Part shown: in pieces, positions 1 through 10,123 of the stretch
Position numbering within the stretch: position 1 is the stretch's first letter
How the letters are laid out: each line of letters opens with the position of its first letter
Source of the DNA: Bidens hawaiensis
Lineage: Eukaryota; Streptophyta; Magnoliopsida; Asterales; Asteraceae
Direction of reading: 5' to 3'
DNA length: 64,000 bases
Assembly (NCBI GenBank): GCA_021521415.1
Contig: JAIQDT010000234.1
Span: 1,691,001 to 1,755,000 of the forward strand
The notes under the pieces: model-generated
Databases searched by the model: none
What the model was told of the DNA's origin: nothing
The model's input: the letters and a program-made list of their open reading frames with translations, nothing else
Made by a program: the position numbers and the translations under genes

Positions 1-195
1 GTGAATCTTTGTCTTTGAAAGAGCTTTTACTGATTATCATTTACTATTTTGTGTTTGATATCTGTTCACAATCCTTCATTCTCAATCATTGGATATCCTG
101 ATTCTGCCAGGATATTCAATCGGTCTTTGAGTATTCGAGTCGGTGTGTTCTTGTCAAACCTTTGCTAAGGTTTCACCCGACGGACGGTCCTGACA
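1..195 (+). repeat. LTR fragment (U5 end) of the A/B Copia family
   Basis: It starts with gtgaatctttgtctttga and ends cggtcctgaca. This is the same order of words as 7038-7228 in the 3' LTR (gtgaatctttatctttga ... acggtcctgaca), including the shared ggatatcctgatt block. The copies are clearly diverged. Only the last 195 bases lie in the window. The sequence after the CA end shows no tggtatcagagc primer site. Confidence 0.8.
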
Positions 196-880
196 GTTAG
201 ACCTAAGTTTTCGAGCACAAGAGATTGAATGATAAATTGTTAAGTGATTCGAGCATAGCTGTGTGCTAGATACTTAAGGTTGAGAATTTGAGCTTAGGAA
301 CTCAATGGATAAATTTGTCAAGGAGTTCGAGCAACCTTGTATGCTAGACCCTTAGGTTATTTATTCGAGTACAGGCTTAAAAAGGATTCAATCGGCTAAG
401 GCTTTCGAGCACAAGGGTACTTTGAGCACATTGTCCTATAGTAATCTAAGTGGGTCGAGAGAGGGCAAAACACTGCTAAGAATGCATCTCGAGCATAGGT
501 TATTGTCATGATAGATTTCTAAGTGTCTCGAGCAAGATGCAGTATCAAGTAGGGTTAGTTTACGGGTGTCTCAGGCATATACATTTTGAAGTAAAGTTTA
601 AGTACATTTGAGCAAACTACCTCACGAGTATGACTCAATAATCGAGCACGTAATATGATCAACCATTTAGCTAAGGCATCGAGCACAAGTCTATTCGAGC
701 ACACTCTCTCGAGTATACTAGTGCTCAAGAGCATTATTTTCCTAGTACGTCGAGCAAGGGTTTTACCGTGTACTCGAGTACAGTGGGAGACAGCTGTTCA
801 TTTGGCTGTATGCTCGAGCAAGGGAGGTACATTAAATTTGAATTAAATGACAACTGTTGTGCACTAGAAGTTAAAAGGAG
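196..880 (+). repeat. Cluster of TCGAGCA-type short repeats
   Basis: About fifteen copies of TCGAGCA or a one-base variant (TCGAGTA, TTGAGCA) occur here, for example at 211, 249, 327, 364, 405, 489 and 528, then on to about 811. They are usually followed by AAG, ACA or TAG. The same word is dense in the U3 of the LTRs of A (6373, 6554, 6771) and, reverse-complemented, of B. The segment lies just upstream of a TATA-like box, so it resembles an upstream promoter region built from U3-like sequence. No gene is seen in it. Confidence 0.65.
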
Positions 881-904
881 GTACTGTACCACCCAAACGT
901 TAGG

Positions 905-1257
905 TATAAAAAGAGGACTTAGAAACTTTTTCACATATTTCTTCCTCCCTTAAACCTAGACGAAAACCTCTCTTGCTCGTGCTTTCCCTTCTCACTCGAA
1001 TACTCATTTACTTGCTCGATTATACTTCGAATACAACCATTAGCTCTGTTTCGACTTCGGTAAGACATCTTTATTTGATAATCGTCACACCGATTTCGAA
1101 ATTAGGGTTTTTAATTGATTTACGGACTAACTGTTTACTTGTTTTTGCAGGTACGCATATTACAAAGATTATTGAAGAGACTCTTATCATCTACATGTCT
1201 TTGAATATTAGTTTTTGCAACTTTGTATACTGACATATTGTTTATTATGCAGAACTG
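905..1257 (+). promoter_or_regulatory. TATA box and spliced-leader-like region ahead of ORF2
   Basis: A TATA-like box (tataaaaa, 905-912) follows the TCGAGCA cluster. Downstream is a possible donor GTAAGA at 1060 and a pyrimidine-rich acceptor tgtttttgcag ending at 1150. A second acceptor, ttattatgcag, ends at 1252, five bases before the ATG at 1258. A 91-base intron (1060-1150) or a 193-base one (1060-1252) would fit plant rules. Splicing is inferred, not shown. Confidence 0.45.
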
Positions 1258-4200
1258 ATGGCCTTAAAATTTGAGAAAAGGCACAATATGTGTGCTCAAT
1301 TAGAGCTTGATAATGAGAACATAGAGTTGGAACACATGATCATTTTTCTAAGAACTCCAACTTAATAGTAGCTCTTACAGAGAACCCCACTATTTATAGG
1401 AACCATATCACGGATTTTTGGGTGTCAGCTACTTATGTAAATGATGTAAACGGGAAGAGGATTGAAGCCTCTATCCTAAACCATGATATTGATATAACAG
1501 AAGCCTCAATCAGAGCTGCATTGGACTTAAAACGCTAACTTTGATGCCCAACCATCCTATTCAGTCCCCAGATTATTAAGAGTCTTCCAAGAGACTATAG
1601 GCTACCAAGGAGGTGTAAAGGAGGGACAGTTCCAGAAGGGAAGCTTTCCACTGATCTACCGCTTCGTGGTCCATCATGTCATCCAGTCCTTATCTTCAAG
1701 GAGAGGGACTTGGACATTATTGAGCAGAGAGCTCGAGACTTTCATAGTGGCTATCTTATACCAACATTCCTTCAATATATCAAGACTTATCTTTCAAGGG
1801 TTGGTGTAAAATGCAGAAAAGAAAGTCTATTAGAGGTTTCTTATGTATCCAAGGTTCCTGCAGATTTTAATAAACATATTGTTACCAGATCTTCAAAGAA
1901 CAGGGCATATTTTGAGATTACAGGATCCCAATATCTACAAGAGAATGAAAGACGGAAAGAGCAAGTTTGAAGATAATGATGATTGGGATGTTCTCCCATG
2001 GTTGCTAGTGCCAGCTCCAGGTGCTATTGATGTACCTAGAACCCCTGGGAATAGTGATGAAGAAGAGGATGATGATGTAGATGATGATGGTACAGATGAT
2101 GACAATGATCAGAACGATGATGGGGACAATAGTCCAGAGGGTGAGAATGCTATGGTCATTGGTATTAATGATGATGCACAAGAAGTTGTTGAGGGTAATG
2201 TGCCTATGATTGATCAATCTAATCAGGAAAGAGATATTGCAGAATTGGAGGTGAATGAAGAGACTAATGAACCAGTTGAGGGTAGAGCTACAGAGGCTAT
2301 GGATGAAGATGTATTTGTAGAAAATGTAGTATCAAATGTTGTTGATACCATCAATAAGATAACTCCACCAGACTTACCACCACCTGAGGTTTACAATGAT
2401 GACACAGACTCCATTGAGCTTGATGTTGTAAATGACAACGTTCCTTCCTCACCTGCTACAACTGAACCTGCCTTATCTAATACTGAACCAATCAATGACA
2501 CTCATGTCCCTTCACCACCAACATCACCACTTACTGTACCTATCATCACCACACTTGTTTCCCAACCTGCAACCTGATCAAGATACACATCCTCAAACCC
2601 AACAATCCTCCCCATTACAAGAAACACATGCCACTACCACTACTCAACCAAGACAATCAATTACCACAGAACCAGAGCCTTATAATGCCCCATCTTCAGA
2701 AACTGCTGAGTCAGAACCCTTTCCTGAACCTGCCCCGAAGGCAACTCAAGAAACCCCATCTTCAAGCCCAAATCTGTATGACATAATCTGTGAAAATGTC
2801 AAGATTGAATTCGAAAATATTATGGTGAAGTAGAACAATGCTGTTTTGGAAATCAGGAACAAAGCTTTGGATGCTGCTTTGAATGAAGCGTTATTGAAAA
2901 TTTGAACCTTAGAGGGGCATCCTGAGGTTGAGAAGACCTCAGATGCACCAAAACAGGGGGAGAAACATGATGATGATGATGCAGAAGGATTAAAGGTGAT
3001 TGGAGAGTTATATGCCAGCTCTGATGAAGAGGTTGTGGATGTTGGACCATCGGATGCACTAAACATGATAAATCAAGCATATGAAGATGGAGATTCTGAT
3101 GATGAGGGGGATAATGATAGTGAAGATGAAACTGAAGAAGACAAGTTGAGAAGGAAACAAAAAGGGAAAGGGATTGCATATACAGATGATGGTCTACATC
3201 CCAAGTCCCAACACAAAGCTCAATCTGGTGATGACATACTTCTTAAGCAAAATGTAATTGATCTTGATGTTGCAGAAGTTGAATCAGTAAAGACTGCCAT
3301 AAGACTAATGAATGAAGATTTAGAGTCCTTGAATCAAGAAAATGAGGAGGAAATTCCTTAAGAAATCCTTGAAACACTGATCAAAATGAAAGAAAATGAT
3401 GAGGAGAATGAGAGACTGACAAAGGAGGTAGATGAGGCAATCAAGGCCACGCTGGAAGCTCTAAACGGAAAACTAAATGTTGATAACAGGAGCATGCACA
3501 AACTGAAGAACCTGTGATAACTGAGCCTGAAGAGCCTATGGAAACTGAACCTGTTCAATCTGAACCTGAACCAACATAATCTCATCCAATTATAACTGAA
3601 CCAGTGATAACCAAAATTGATACTGAATCTGAACCCACAAAACCATAGGTAGAGACTGATAGAGAACAAGAACTGGATTAGGTTCAGTTAATCAAGAGAT
3701 TCTTGGAATGGGTTCAGTTAATCAAGAAGAAGATGAAACCATTGAAGTCTCTTCAAGTACAATGGTAAAACTCGTTATAATGAAGGATCTGATAGATATT
3801 CTGAACAAGCCAGAAGGGCATCATCCTGAAATAGTAATGGCTGCAAGAAAAGCTCAAAGAGACTTTATTTATATGAGCAAAGAAAGAGAACCAGTAGTTG
3901 AAGAGCCTGAAGACACTACTGAACCGATCATCAATGAAGTTACTGAAGAAAGTGAAGATATTCATGAAAAGGAGCCAATGACTGAAGAAATCAGTGATGA
4001 AGAATCCAAGACTTCTGAATCGATTGATGAAGAAATTATAGTTGAAGAACTAGGCATTCAAGTGACAAAATCGGTCCCATCGTCCTCTGAACCATCTAAA
4101 CCAGAGTCTGAAGTGAGAGAATCACCAAAAAGAAAAGATAAAGCTGAGATTGAGACACCTAAGTCTAAAAGGCAAAAATCAGTGAAGGTGATGGTGTACA

Positions 4201-5977
4201 AGAGAAGATTGGATAAGCTTGCAGAAAGAAAAAGGGCTAAATCGATGAAGGTGGAAGAGCCAATGATTGGGGCAATTCACAACCTTCAAGAAACAATTGA
4301 TATAGATGATGAAAGTGAAGGAGAGATGAAAGATGTTGAAAAAGAAAATGAAGACAGAGATTACTTAATAAGCCTTGACTATGACTTGAAGTATCTTCAA
4401 AGACTATCCAAAGAAGACATAGCCAAAGAAGCTGAAGGGTGGAGAATGTGGAAATCAAAAAGAGAACTTTTGATTAAGGCTGGTCACAAGCCTGCATTCT
4501 TAATCTTGCAATCCTTTGACACAATCGACGGAATTTACAAAGATGCTCTTGTGGATGACATCTCAGATTATGTGAAAAAGGAAACTAAGAAGAAGGAAGA
4601 GGGAGAAAAAGTGTTGAAAGAGTCTGATTGCAGCAGAAGAAGAATTGAAAAGAAAGCCAGTGATGAAACAAAATATGAAACATTAAAGGCAAAACATAAT
4701 GACATAAAGTTTCTTCAATTATATGGCAACAGCTATGAGTTCTTGATAAATCTTTCTGTTGAAGATCTAAAAAGAAAAATTCAACTGGTAAAAGACTCTC
4801 ATAAAGATCAGAAAGTCAAGAAGAATACGTGAGAGAACAGGAGTTAAGGATGAGATTGCAGAAAGAGAGAGATGAGGCTTAGAAGAAAGAAGAGGATGTG
4901 AAAAAGTGGTTTGAAGACCCTTAAAGGGTACAAAAATTGAAGAAAATTGTAATGGAAAAGGGAATCACAGAAGAGCAGTTTCAAAACATGCCTCATGAAC
5001 ACTTGATAGCCATATACAATAGAGAGCAAAAACTGTATTTGGAGACCCAAAGAAGACTACAAGAGACCAAGCAGAAAGCAGAGGAAGAAGTTAGAGCTGA
5101 AATGATGAGTGCCTTGCACAAAAAGGGAGAAAAAATGTCAAGATTAGTAGTACAAACTGATGAAACAATTAGACAATGGTTTAAAGAGGCTGGGCTACAT
5201 TAGACAAAGACAAACACTCAAGGAAGCTTGAGCCGAACCCCAAGGTCTGAGCAACCAAGAAATTTAAATCTGCCCACACATCTCTTCTATGATAAAAGAT
5301 CAAAGACCTTGAGGGTTGTCACTGAAGACAAGGAAGAAACTCTTATCATCTTTAGAGATGATCTGAGAAAATTTTCAAAAGAACAATTAAAGAAGATGGC
5401 TACGCTGGATCTTCATGACAATCAAAACAGATGTCAGATGGTAGGGCAAAAAAGAAACGATCTTTCTAAATTCATCAAAGAGCAAGCAGAAAAGGGCTTC
5501 CCATTTCTAAACCAAAGAAAAAAAGAGATACGGAGTCAGGCACAGAGGGACAAAAGAAACAAAAGGATTAATGAAGTTCACACTCTTGAACTCTTTCTCT
5601 TTAACTCCATCAGAAAGAAAACTCAAGCAAGCAGCTCACATGGCAAAAGGAAGACCTTAAAGGAGTGCTTAGCTATGAGGGACGAGATGAAAGAACCAAA
5701 TTCGGTGGTTCAGATTAATGCAAGAATTGCCTTCATCTCCTACAACCAACACACCGACTCAATTTCTTTGAGAAATGATTCGGGAATACCTGTTGTTGTA
5801 ATAAGGAATGATAGGGATCTTAAATTTATGCATCCTCATGATCTCCAAGATTTAATTGATGTAGAATTTCCAACAGACTCCTCCGATGTTGTGGAGCTGG
5901 ATATGATTAAACAGAAAGAAGCCCTTGTCAAACAAATGAAAGAAAAATCTGACACAAGGTCCAGGAGGAGGAGATAA
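1258..5977 (+). pseudogene. Decayed SIRE-type ORF2 (post-pol, 'env-position' protein)
   Basis: A long gene broken by several frameshifts and stops, readable from ATG 1258 to the stop at 5975-5977 (about 4.7 kb). The N-terminal globular part (to about 1970) reads MALKFEKRHNM, then ENPTIYRNHITDFWVSATY, RIEASI, ITEASIRAALDL and MYPRFLQ. From memory this is the layout of the second ORF that follows RNaseH in SIRE-lineage Copia elements of Asteraceae and other dicots. It continues with a very acidic Asp/Glu stretch (about 1975-2350), a Pro/Ser/Thr-rich part (2350-2790), more acidic blocks (3000-3360), and a Lys/Glu-rich, probably coiled-coil part (3708-5203). A basic C-terminus ends in RSRRRR (5228-5977). 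Breaks include a frameshift near 1345, stops at about 1535, 1810 and 2575, frame changes near 2575-2600 and several stops from 2830 to 3680 and at 4830-4925. The open pieces are 1843-2577, 3708-4832 and 5228-5977. No enzymatic motif was seen and the function is unknown. Confidence 0.65.
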
Positions 5978-6200
5978 TAGAATGGAGCTTAATGAAGATT
6001 AATTTAATTTCTGTTTATCTTGTATTTTTGTTTAAGTTGTATTTTGATGTAAAACAAAAACTTTAATGTGTAATGCCCAAGAGGCAGAATTCCTATTTGT
6101 GTAATGAAATGACATGTTCTTGAATGATATATCTTTGATGTCTGATATATGTGTAACTCTATGCAGGTATGTTTTGGTGCATCTAAGCTTGTTCCAATCT

Positions 6201-6209
6201 AGGGGAGAT
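6201..6209 (+). other. Polypurine tract of element A
   Basis: Aggggagat lies immediately before the TG of the 3' LTR. It is the expected plus-strand primer for reverse transcription and fixes the LTR start at 6210. Confidence 0.75.
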
Positions 6210-7228
6210 TGTTGGGTGGGATTTTTGATAAGGAAGATTGGAATCTTCTCAACCTCCTTAGAAAACGGCTAAGTATGGACTTTGAGCAAGCCAAGACGAT
6301 CGAGAATGGTTTTACTACTTCTAGCAAGGTCTTCTGAACCTTAAATGGTTGATTCTTCTAAGTGTTAAGGCTTCGAGCAAGCTACACTTCAACGATCAAG
6401 AGTATTCTTCTATCGAGCATGGATTGCCAATCGAAAAAACAGCTTGATCATACAAGTTTTAACCAAGTGTTACGAGCACATGGGGACAAGCATGGATGCA
6501 ATAAAAAGATGTCATGTGATCAAAGCAAGGTTTTCGAGCACAGTTCAGTTCCTCGAGCAAGATTTACATCCGAGCATGCTAAAGATTGCTGAATAAGTAA
6601 CAAGACTGAAGACATCAAGAAGAATGAGCTTGCTCGATGGACTGGTTCGAGCAAAGCAAGGATTGATCAGGAGGAATGAAGCCAGCTGGAGGAGAATATC
6701 TTCACTGAAGATATTCTAAGTAAAGTATGCTCGAGGACATTCATCGAGCATATCTAGCATAGTGAGTCTGCTCGAGCAAGATTGTTACCTTGCTCGAGGA
6801 CTCAACACTTGTATTATTTTGTCTTTCATTATGTAATGAATAGGAACTTTTAGAAGAAATGTCAGGGTCTATAAATAGGGTCCTAGGTTTCCGTTAAGGG
6901 AACAGATAACGACGCACGCAATACGAGAAACATTCCAAAAGAATATTCTATTTGTTTCGTCGTAAAGTCGCCGCTGCCGTCATACACGAAACCCTAGACA
7001 TTCCTTTCACTGTTGTATTAAACGGTATATTAAATGCAGTGAATCTTTATCTTTGATTGTGTTCTTATTGATTATTTATTCTCATTTCGTATCTGATATA
7101 TCACACCTTCGTTCTCACTTGTTGGATATCCTGATTCCGCCGGGATATCCAATAGGCCTTTGGGTTACAGAGTCTTCATGTTCTTATCAACCTATTCTTT
7201 AGGTTTCACCCGAATCACGGTCCTGACA
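6210..7228 (+). repeat. 3' LTR of element A
   Basis: A 1019-bp LTR beginning tgttgggtggg and ending ggtcctgaca. Read against the reverse strand of 21701-22728 it shows the same blocks in order: aatcttctcaacctcct, tcggctaagtatg or the like, ggcttcgagcaagctaca, and the terminal caccttc/ggatat blocks. U3 is rich in TCGAGCA words. Its opposite orientation to the LTR of B means the two belong to different insertions. Confidence 0.85.
6870..6877 (+). promoter_or_regulatory. LTR TATA box (element A)
   Basis: Tataaata at the position expected between U3 and R, in the context gggtctataaataggg. It follows the TCGAGCA-rich U3. B has the corresponding aataaatag on the reverse strand near 22037-22046. 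Confidence 0.6.
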
Positions 7229-7667
7229 TAATTTAAAATTCATTTAGCATTTTATTTTGAAAACTACTTTGTTATTCAAGAACATTTGACTTACAAACTT
7301 TTTCATAAAAAGCAGTCATGATTCATTCAATCATATATATTCATTCAAGTTGAATAATTTTTCACTTAAGCACATATGTATCATATAAATTATGAATCAA
7401 GCCACATAAATGTATATCATTTCAAAACAGATGATTCAAATAGATTTCAATTTCAAGTAACTTCATGCAAATCAATCATGCAATCAGTCAAACATTCATT
7501 TGGCAAATAACACATAATCAGCAAGCTATTAACACACAATCAATTCAACAAGCAAGATTCAAGCAAAAAGATACTCATTTAAGCACCTATCACTTAATCA
7601 TGTGTTCAAAAACAGTGAGTAACAATCAGATAGTCAATAAGCCTCTCACCTAAGCACACATCATCAA
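7229..7667 (-). other. AT-rich 3' sequence of element B, no gene
   Basis: Low-complexity A/T/C-rich sequence on the + strand (many caatca, ttcattcaa and aagca words) between the end of A's LTR and B's RNaseH stop. I see no LTR start, purine tract or conserved protein. It is best read as the untranslated region after pol in B. Confidence 0.5.
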
Positions 7668-9261
7668 TTAAACTTCATCAGCATTAATTATTACTAGGCA
7701 TTTTAATAGAAAATGAAACCTGGTTTTGTCTAATGGTTTGGTGAATAAATCAGCCAAATTGTCAGTAGTTTCTACCCTTTTCATTTTTATCAGGCCTTTT
7801 TCACTACAGTCTCTAATGAAATTATGTCTAATCTCTATGTGCTTAGTCTTAGAATGATGAACATAATTTTTCACAATGAACATTGCAACAGTATTATAAA
7901 TGAAAATAGGAGTGAGTAGGAATTCAGACCATAATCCAGCAGTTGGTTTTGGATCCAGAGAACTTGTGCATAGCAAGCAGATGCAACAATGTACTCAGCT
8001 TCATCCATTGAGATAGACATTGGGGTTTAGTTTTTACCCTCCCATGACACCAGCCTATTTCCTAGAAATTGGCAGCCTCCTGATGTTGACTACCTGCTCA
8101 TGTTGCAACCATCATAGTCACTGTCAATGTACGCTATTAAGTCAAATGAGGTGTTCTTTAGATACCAGATTCCCAAATCTGGTTTGCCCTTCAAGTATCT
8201 GAAAATCCTCTTCACTGCTAGCATATGGGAGACTTTTGGGTTTGCTTGAAATCTAGCACACACACATACAGCAAACATAATTTCTGGCCTTGATGCTGTT
8301 AGATACATCAGTGATCCTATCTTGGCCCTATATTTATACTGATCCACTGGCTCCCCTTTTCATCAGGTATCACTTTCTCATGTGTATCCATTGGAGTGGA
8401 CACTGTCTTGAAGTCATGGAACTTGAACTTGGTGAGAATTTCTTGCACATACTTTGATTGATTTATGAATATTCCTTCAGTTTTCTACTGCACTTGCAAT
8501 CCAAGAAAGAAATTAATCTCAACCATGGAGCTCATCTTGTACTTTGATTTCATCACTTGTTAAAAGTCTGTGCACACTTGTTCATTTGTTGATCCAAAAA
8601 TGATGTCATCAACATATACTTGTACTAGTAGCAAGTCCTTCTTCATTCTCTTGTAGAATAGAGTCTTGTCAATTGCTCCTCTGCAGAATCCATTATCCAG
8701 AAGATGACTTGAAAGCTCATCATACCAAGCTCTAGGAGCATGATGTAGTCCATACAATGCCTTGATCAATTTGTACACCTTGTTTGGATGATTTAGGTCT
8801 TCAAATCCTTGAGGCTGAGTGGCAAAGACTTCTTGATCAATCTTTCCATTTAAGAAGGCCGACTTGACATCCAGCTAATAGACTTTGATATTCATGGATG
8901 CTGCATAGGCTAAGAAGATTCTAATGGCTTCCAATTTTGCAACTAGGGCAAAGGCTTCTTCAAAGTCTATCCCTTCTTGTTGTAAGTATCCTAAAGCCAC
9001 AAGTCTTGCCATGTTCTTTATGACTATCCCTCTTTCATCCTTTTAATTTCTGAATACCCACTTGGTTCCTATTGCATACTTTCCTCTGGGTTTGTCTGCC
9101 AAATCCCAAACTTGTAAGTCTCTGAATTGAGCCAACTCTTCCTGCATTGCTTCTACCCAACTGTTGTCTTTCAAAGCTTGATTGATGTTCTTGGGTTCAA
9201 TTTGGGAGAGAAAGCAAGCATAAAGACAAATGTTTTCCCTTTCAGATGAGCTTCTGGTCAC
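7668..9261 (-). pseudogene. Copia reverse transcriptase and RNaseH (element B)
   Basis: The reverse strand from 9261 shows the Copia RT start (NSWVEAMQEELAQF, then GTKWVFRN), [45 protein letters not shown] and the catalytic YVDDIIFGST near 8600. GSLMYLTASRPEIMFAV and RIFRYLKGKPDLGIWY follow. RNaseH follows (YIDSDYDGC, MDEAEYIVAS) and ends TKPLDKTRFHFL before the stop at 7668-7670. Reading needs several stops to be ignored (near 9042, 8880, 8560 and 8025) and frame changes. The active-site residues YVDD are still present. The RNaseH tail sits where SIRE elements usually begin ORF2, which is absent here. Confidence 0.85.
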
Positions 9262-9809
9262 TCTTTCATACAGGTCACCAATGATATTTTTTTAGCAAGA
9301 TGGTTTCTTTCAACTATGGAGGTTTGAATAATCTGACCTGCCATTAGTTCAGCATCTAGATTTGTCATGAAGAAAACCCATGTAAACCTTGAAACATCAT
9401 CAGTTATTACAAGACAGAATCTCTTCTTTCCAATGCTTTGAACACTTACAGGACGAAACAGATCTATGTGAGGTAGTTCCAGCACCACATCAATTGAGTT
9501 AATCAGTTTGCTCTTGTGTGAAGACTTGTGTTGTTTTCCTTTGAGACAAGAAAAGCATTTCTCTTCTAACCTGAATTCTTTTATAGGAAGACCTATAACA
9601 TGTTCTCCTTTCAAAAGTTTATTCATATTCTTGAGATTCACATGACACATCTTTCTGTGCCACATCTTTGTTTCATTTTCAGTAGCCTTAGATACAAAGC
9701 ATGTACCACCTCTAGAGATTGCATTCTTCATTCTCAGTTCATAGAGGTTTCCATTCCTTGGTGCCATCACCATTATCATTTCAGGTGGGATGACAAACAT
9801 ATGCTTCAA
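9262..9809 (-). pseudogene. Copia integrase, core partly deleted (element B)
   Basis: The reverse strand shows the HHCC zinc-binding region (WHRKMCHVNLKNMNKLLKG ... EKCFSCLKGKQHKSSHKSK, H-H-C-C). The start of the catalytic core follows (LPHIDLFRPVSVQSIG, then FCLVITDDVSRFTWVFF). Around 9340-9350 the text jumps straight to a short linker that normally lies after integrase. The second catalytic Asp, the Glu and most of the core are missing, so integrase function is lost regardless of the other stops. The open stretch joins the RT piece by a four-base overlap near 9258. Confidence 0.8.
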
Positions 9810-10123
9810 AATGAAACAATGTGCATCATCAAATCCGACCTTGTATCATTTATCACAAACTTGAGAAATGCTGAGCAAATTGTACTGTAGTCCTTCAACA
9901 TACAGCACATCCTCCAAGGATACTTTGCCATTTGTAAGAGTGCCTCTTCCGACAAATTTACCCCCATTTTCATCACTCCTAAAGGCAAATGGTCCTTCAA
10001 ACTTTTGTTCATAATTTACGAGTGCATCTCTGTAACAAATCATGTGCCTGGAACACCCAATGTCCATATACCATATCTCATTTCCATTTGTGCACCGTTC
10101 ATGCACACACAAACACAAGAAGA
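9810..10123 (-). pseudogene. Copia aspartic protease (element B)
   Basis: The reverse strand reads GNEIWYMDIGCSRHMICY, followed by FKG-like GPFAFRSDENGG, GRGTL and LEDVLYVEGLQYNLLSISQ. This is the Copia protease pattern WYLDSGCSRHMTG ... VLYVPGLKHNLLSISQL. The catalytic triad, normally D-S-G, here is D-I-G. A stop lies at the C-terminal end of the segment (about 9846). Confidence 0.8.

Larger units (their letters stand above)
1..7228 (+). mobile_element. Element A: SIRE-like Copia derivative lacking gag-pol
   Basis: A LTR-bounded unit whose 5' LTR is cut by the window edge (1-195) and whose 3' LTR is complete (6210-7228, TG...CA, preceded by a purine tract). Its LTRs match in sequence order the LTR of element B, which lies in the opposite orientation at 21701-22728. 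Unlike B it holds no gag, protease, integrase, RT or RNaseH; the interior is a repeat cluster, a promoter-like leader and one long decayed gene (1258-5977). No tRNA primer site follows the left LTR, so the left LTR may be the end of a deleted element or of a neighbour rather than the true partner of the 3' LTR. The element ends exactly where B's 3' sequence begins, so it probably inserted into B; the putative right target duplication is TAATT at 7229-7233, and the left one is outside the window. Confidence 0.7.

Noticed and set aside
196..880. CRISPR-like array from regularly repeated short words
   Set aside because: The repeated unit is only about seven bases, spacing is irregular and this is a plant nuclear context.
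655..1233. Three short overlapping + strand frames upstream of ORF2
   Set aside because: They overlap the TCGAGCA repeat cluster and TATA region, have no recognisable protein text, and overlap each other in different frames.
2005..2217. Reverse-strand open frame rich in Ile inside ORF2
   Set aside because: It is the complement of the GAT/GAA-rich acidic coding stretch, a typical shadow frame.
7465..7653. A 62-codon + strand frame (MQINHAISQTF...)
   Set aside because: Low-complexity Gln/Asn/Thr-rich text in AT-rich untranslated sequence of B, on the opposite strand to the element.
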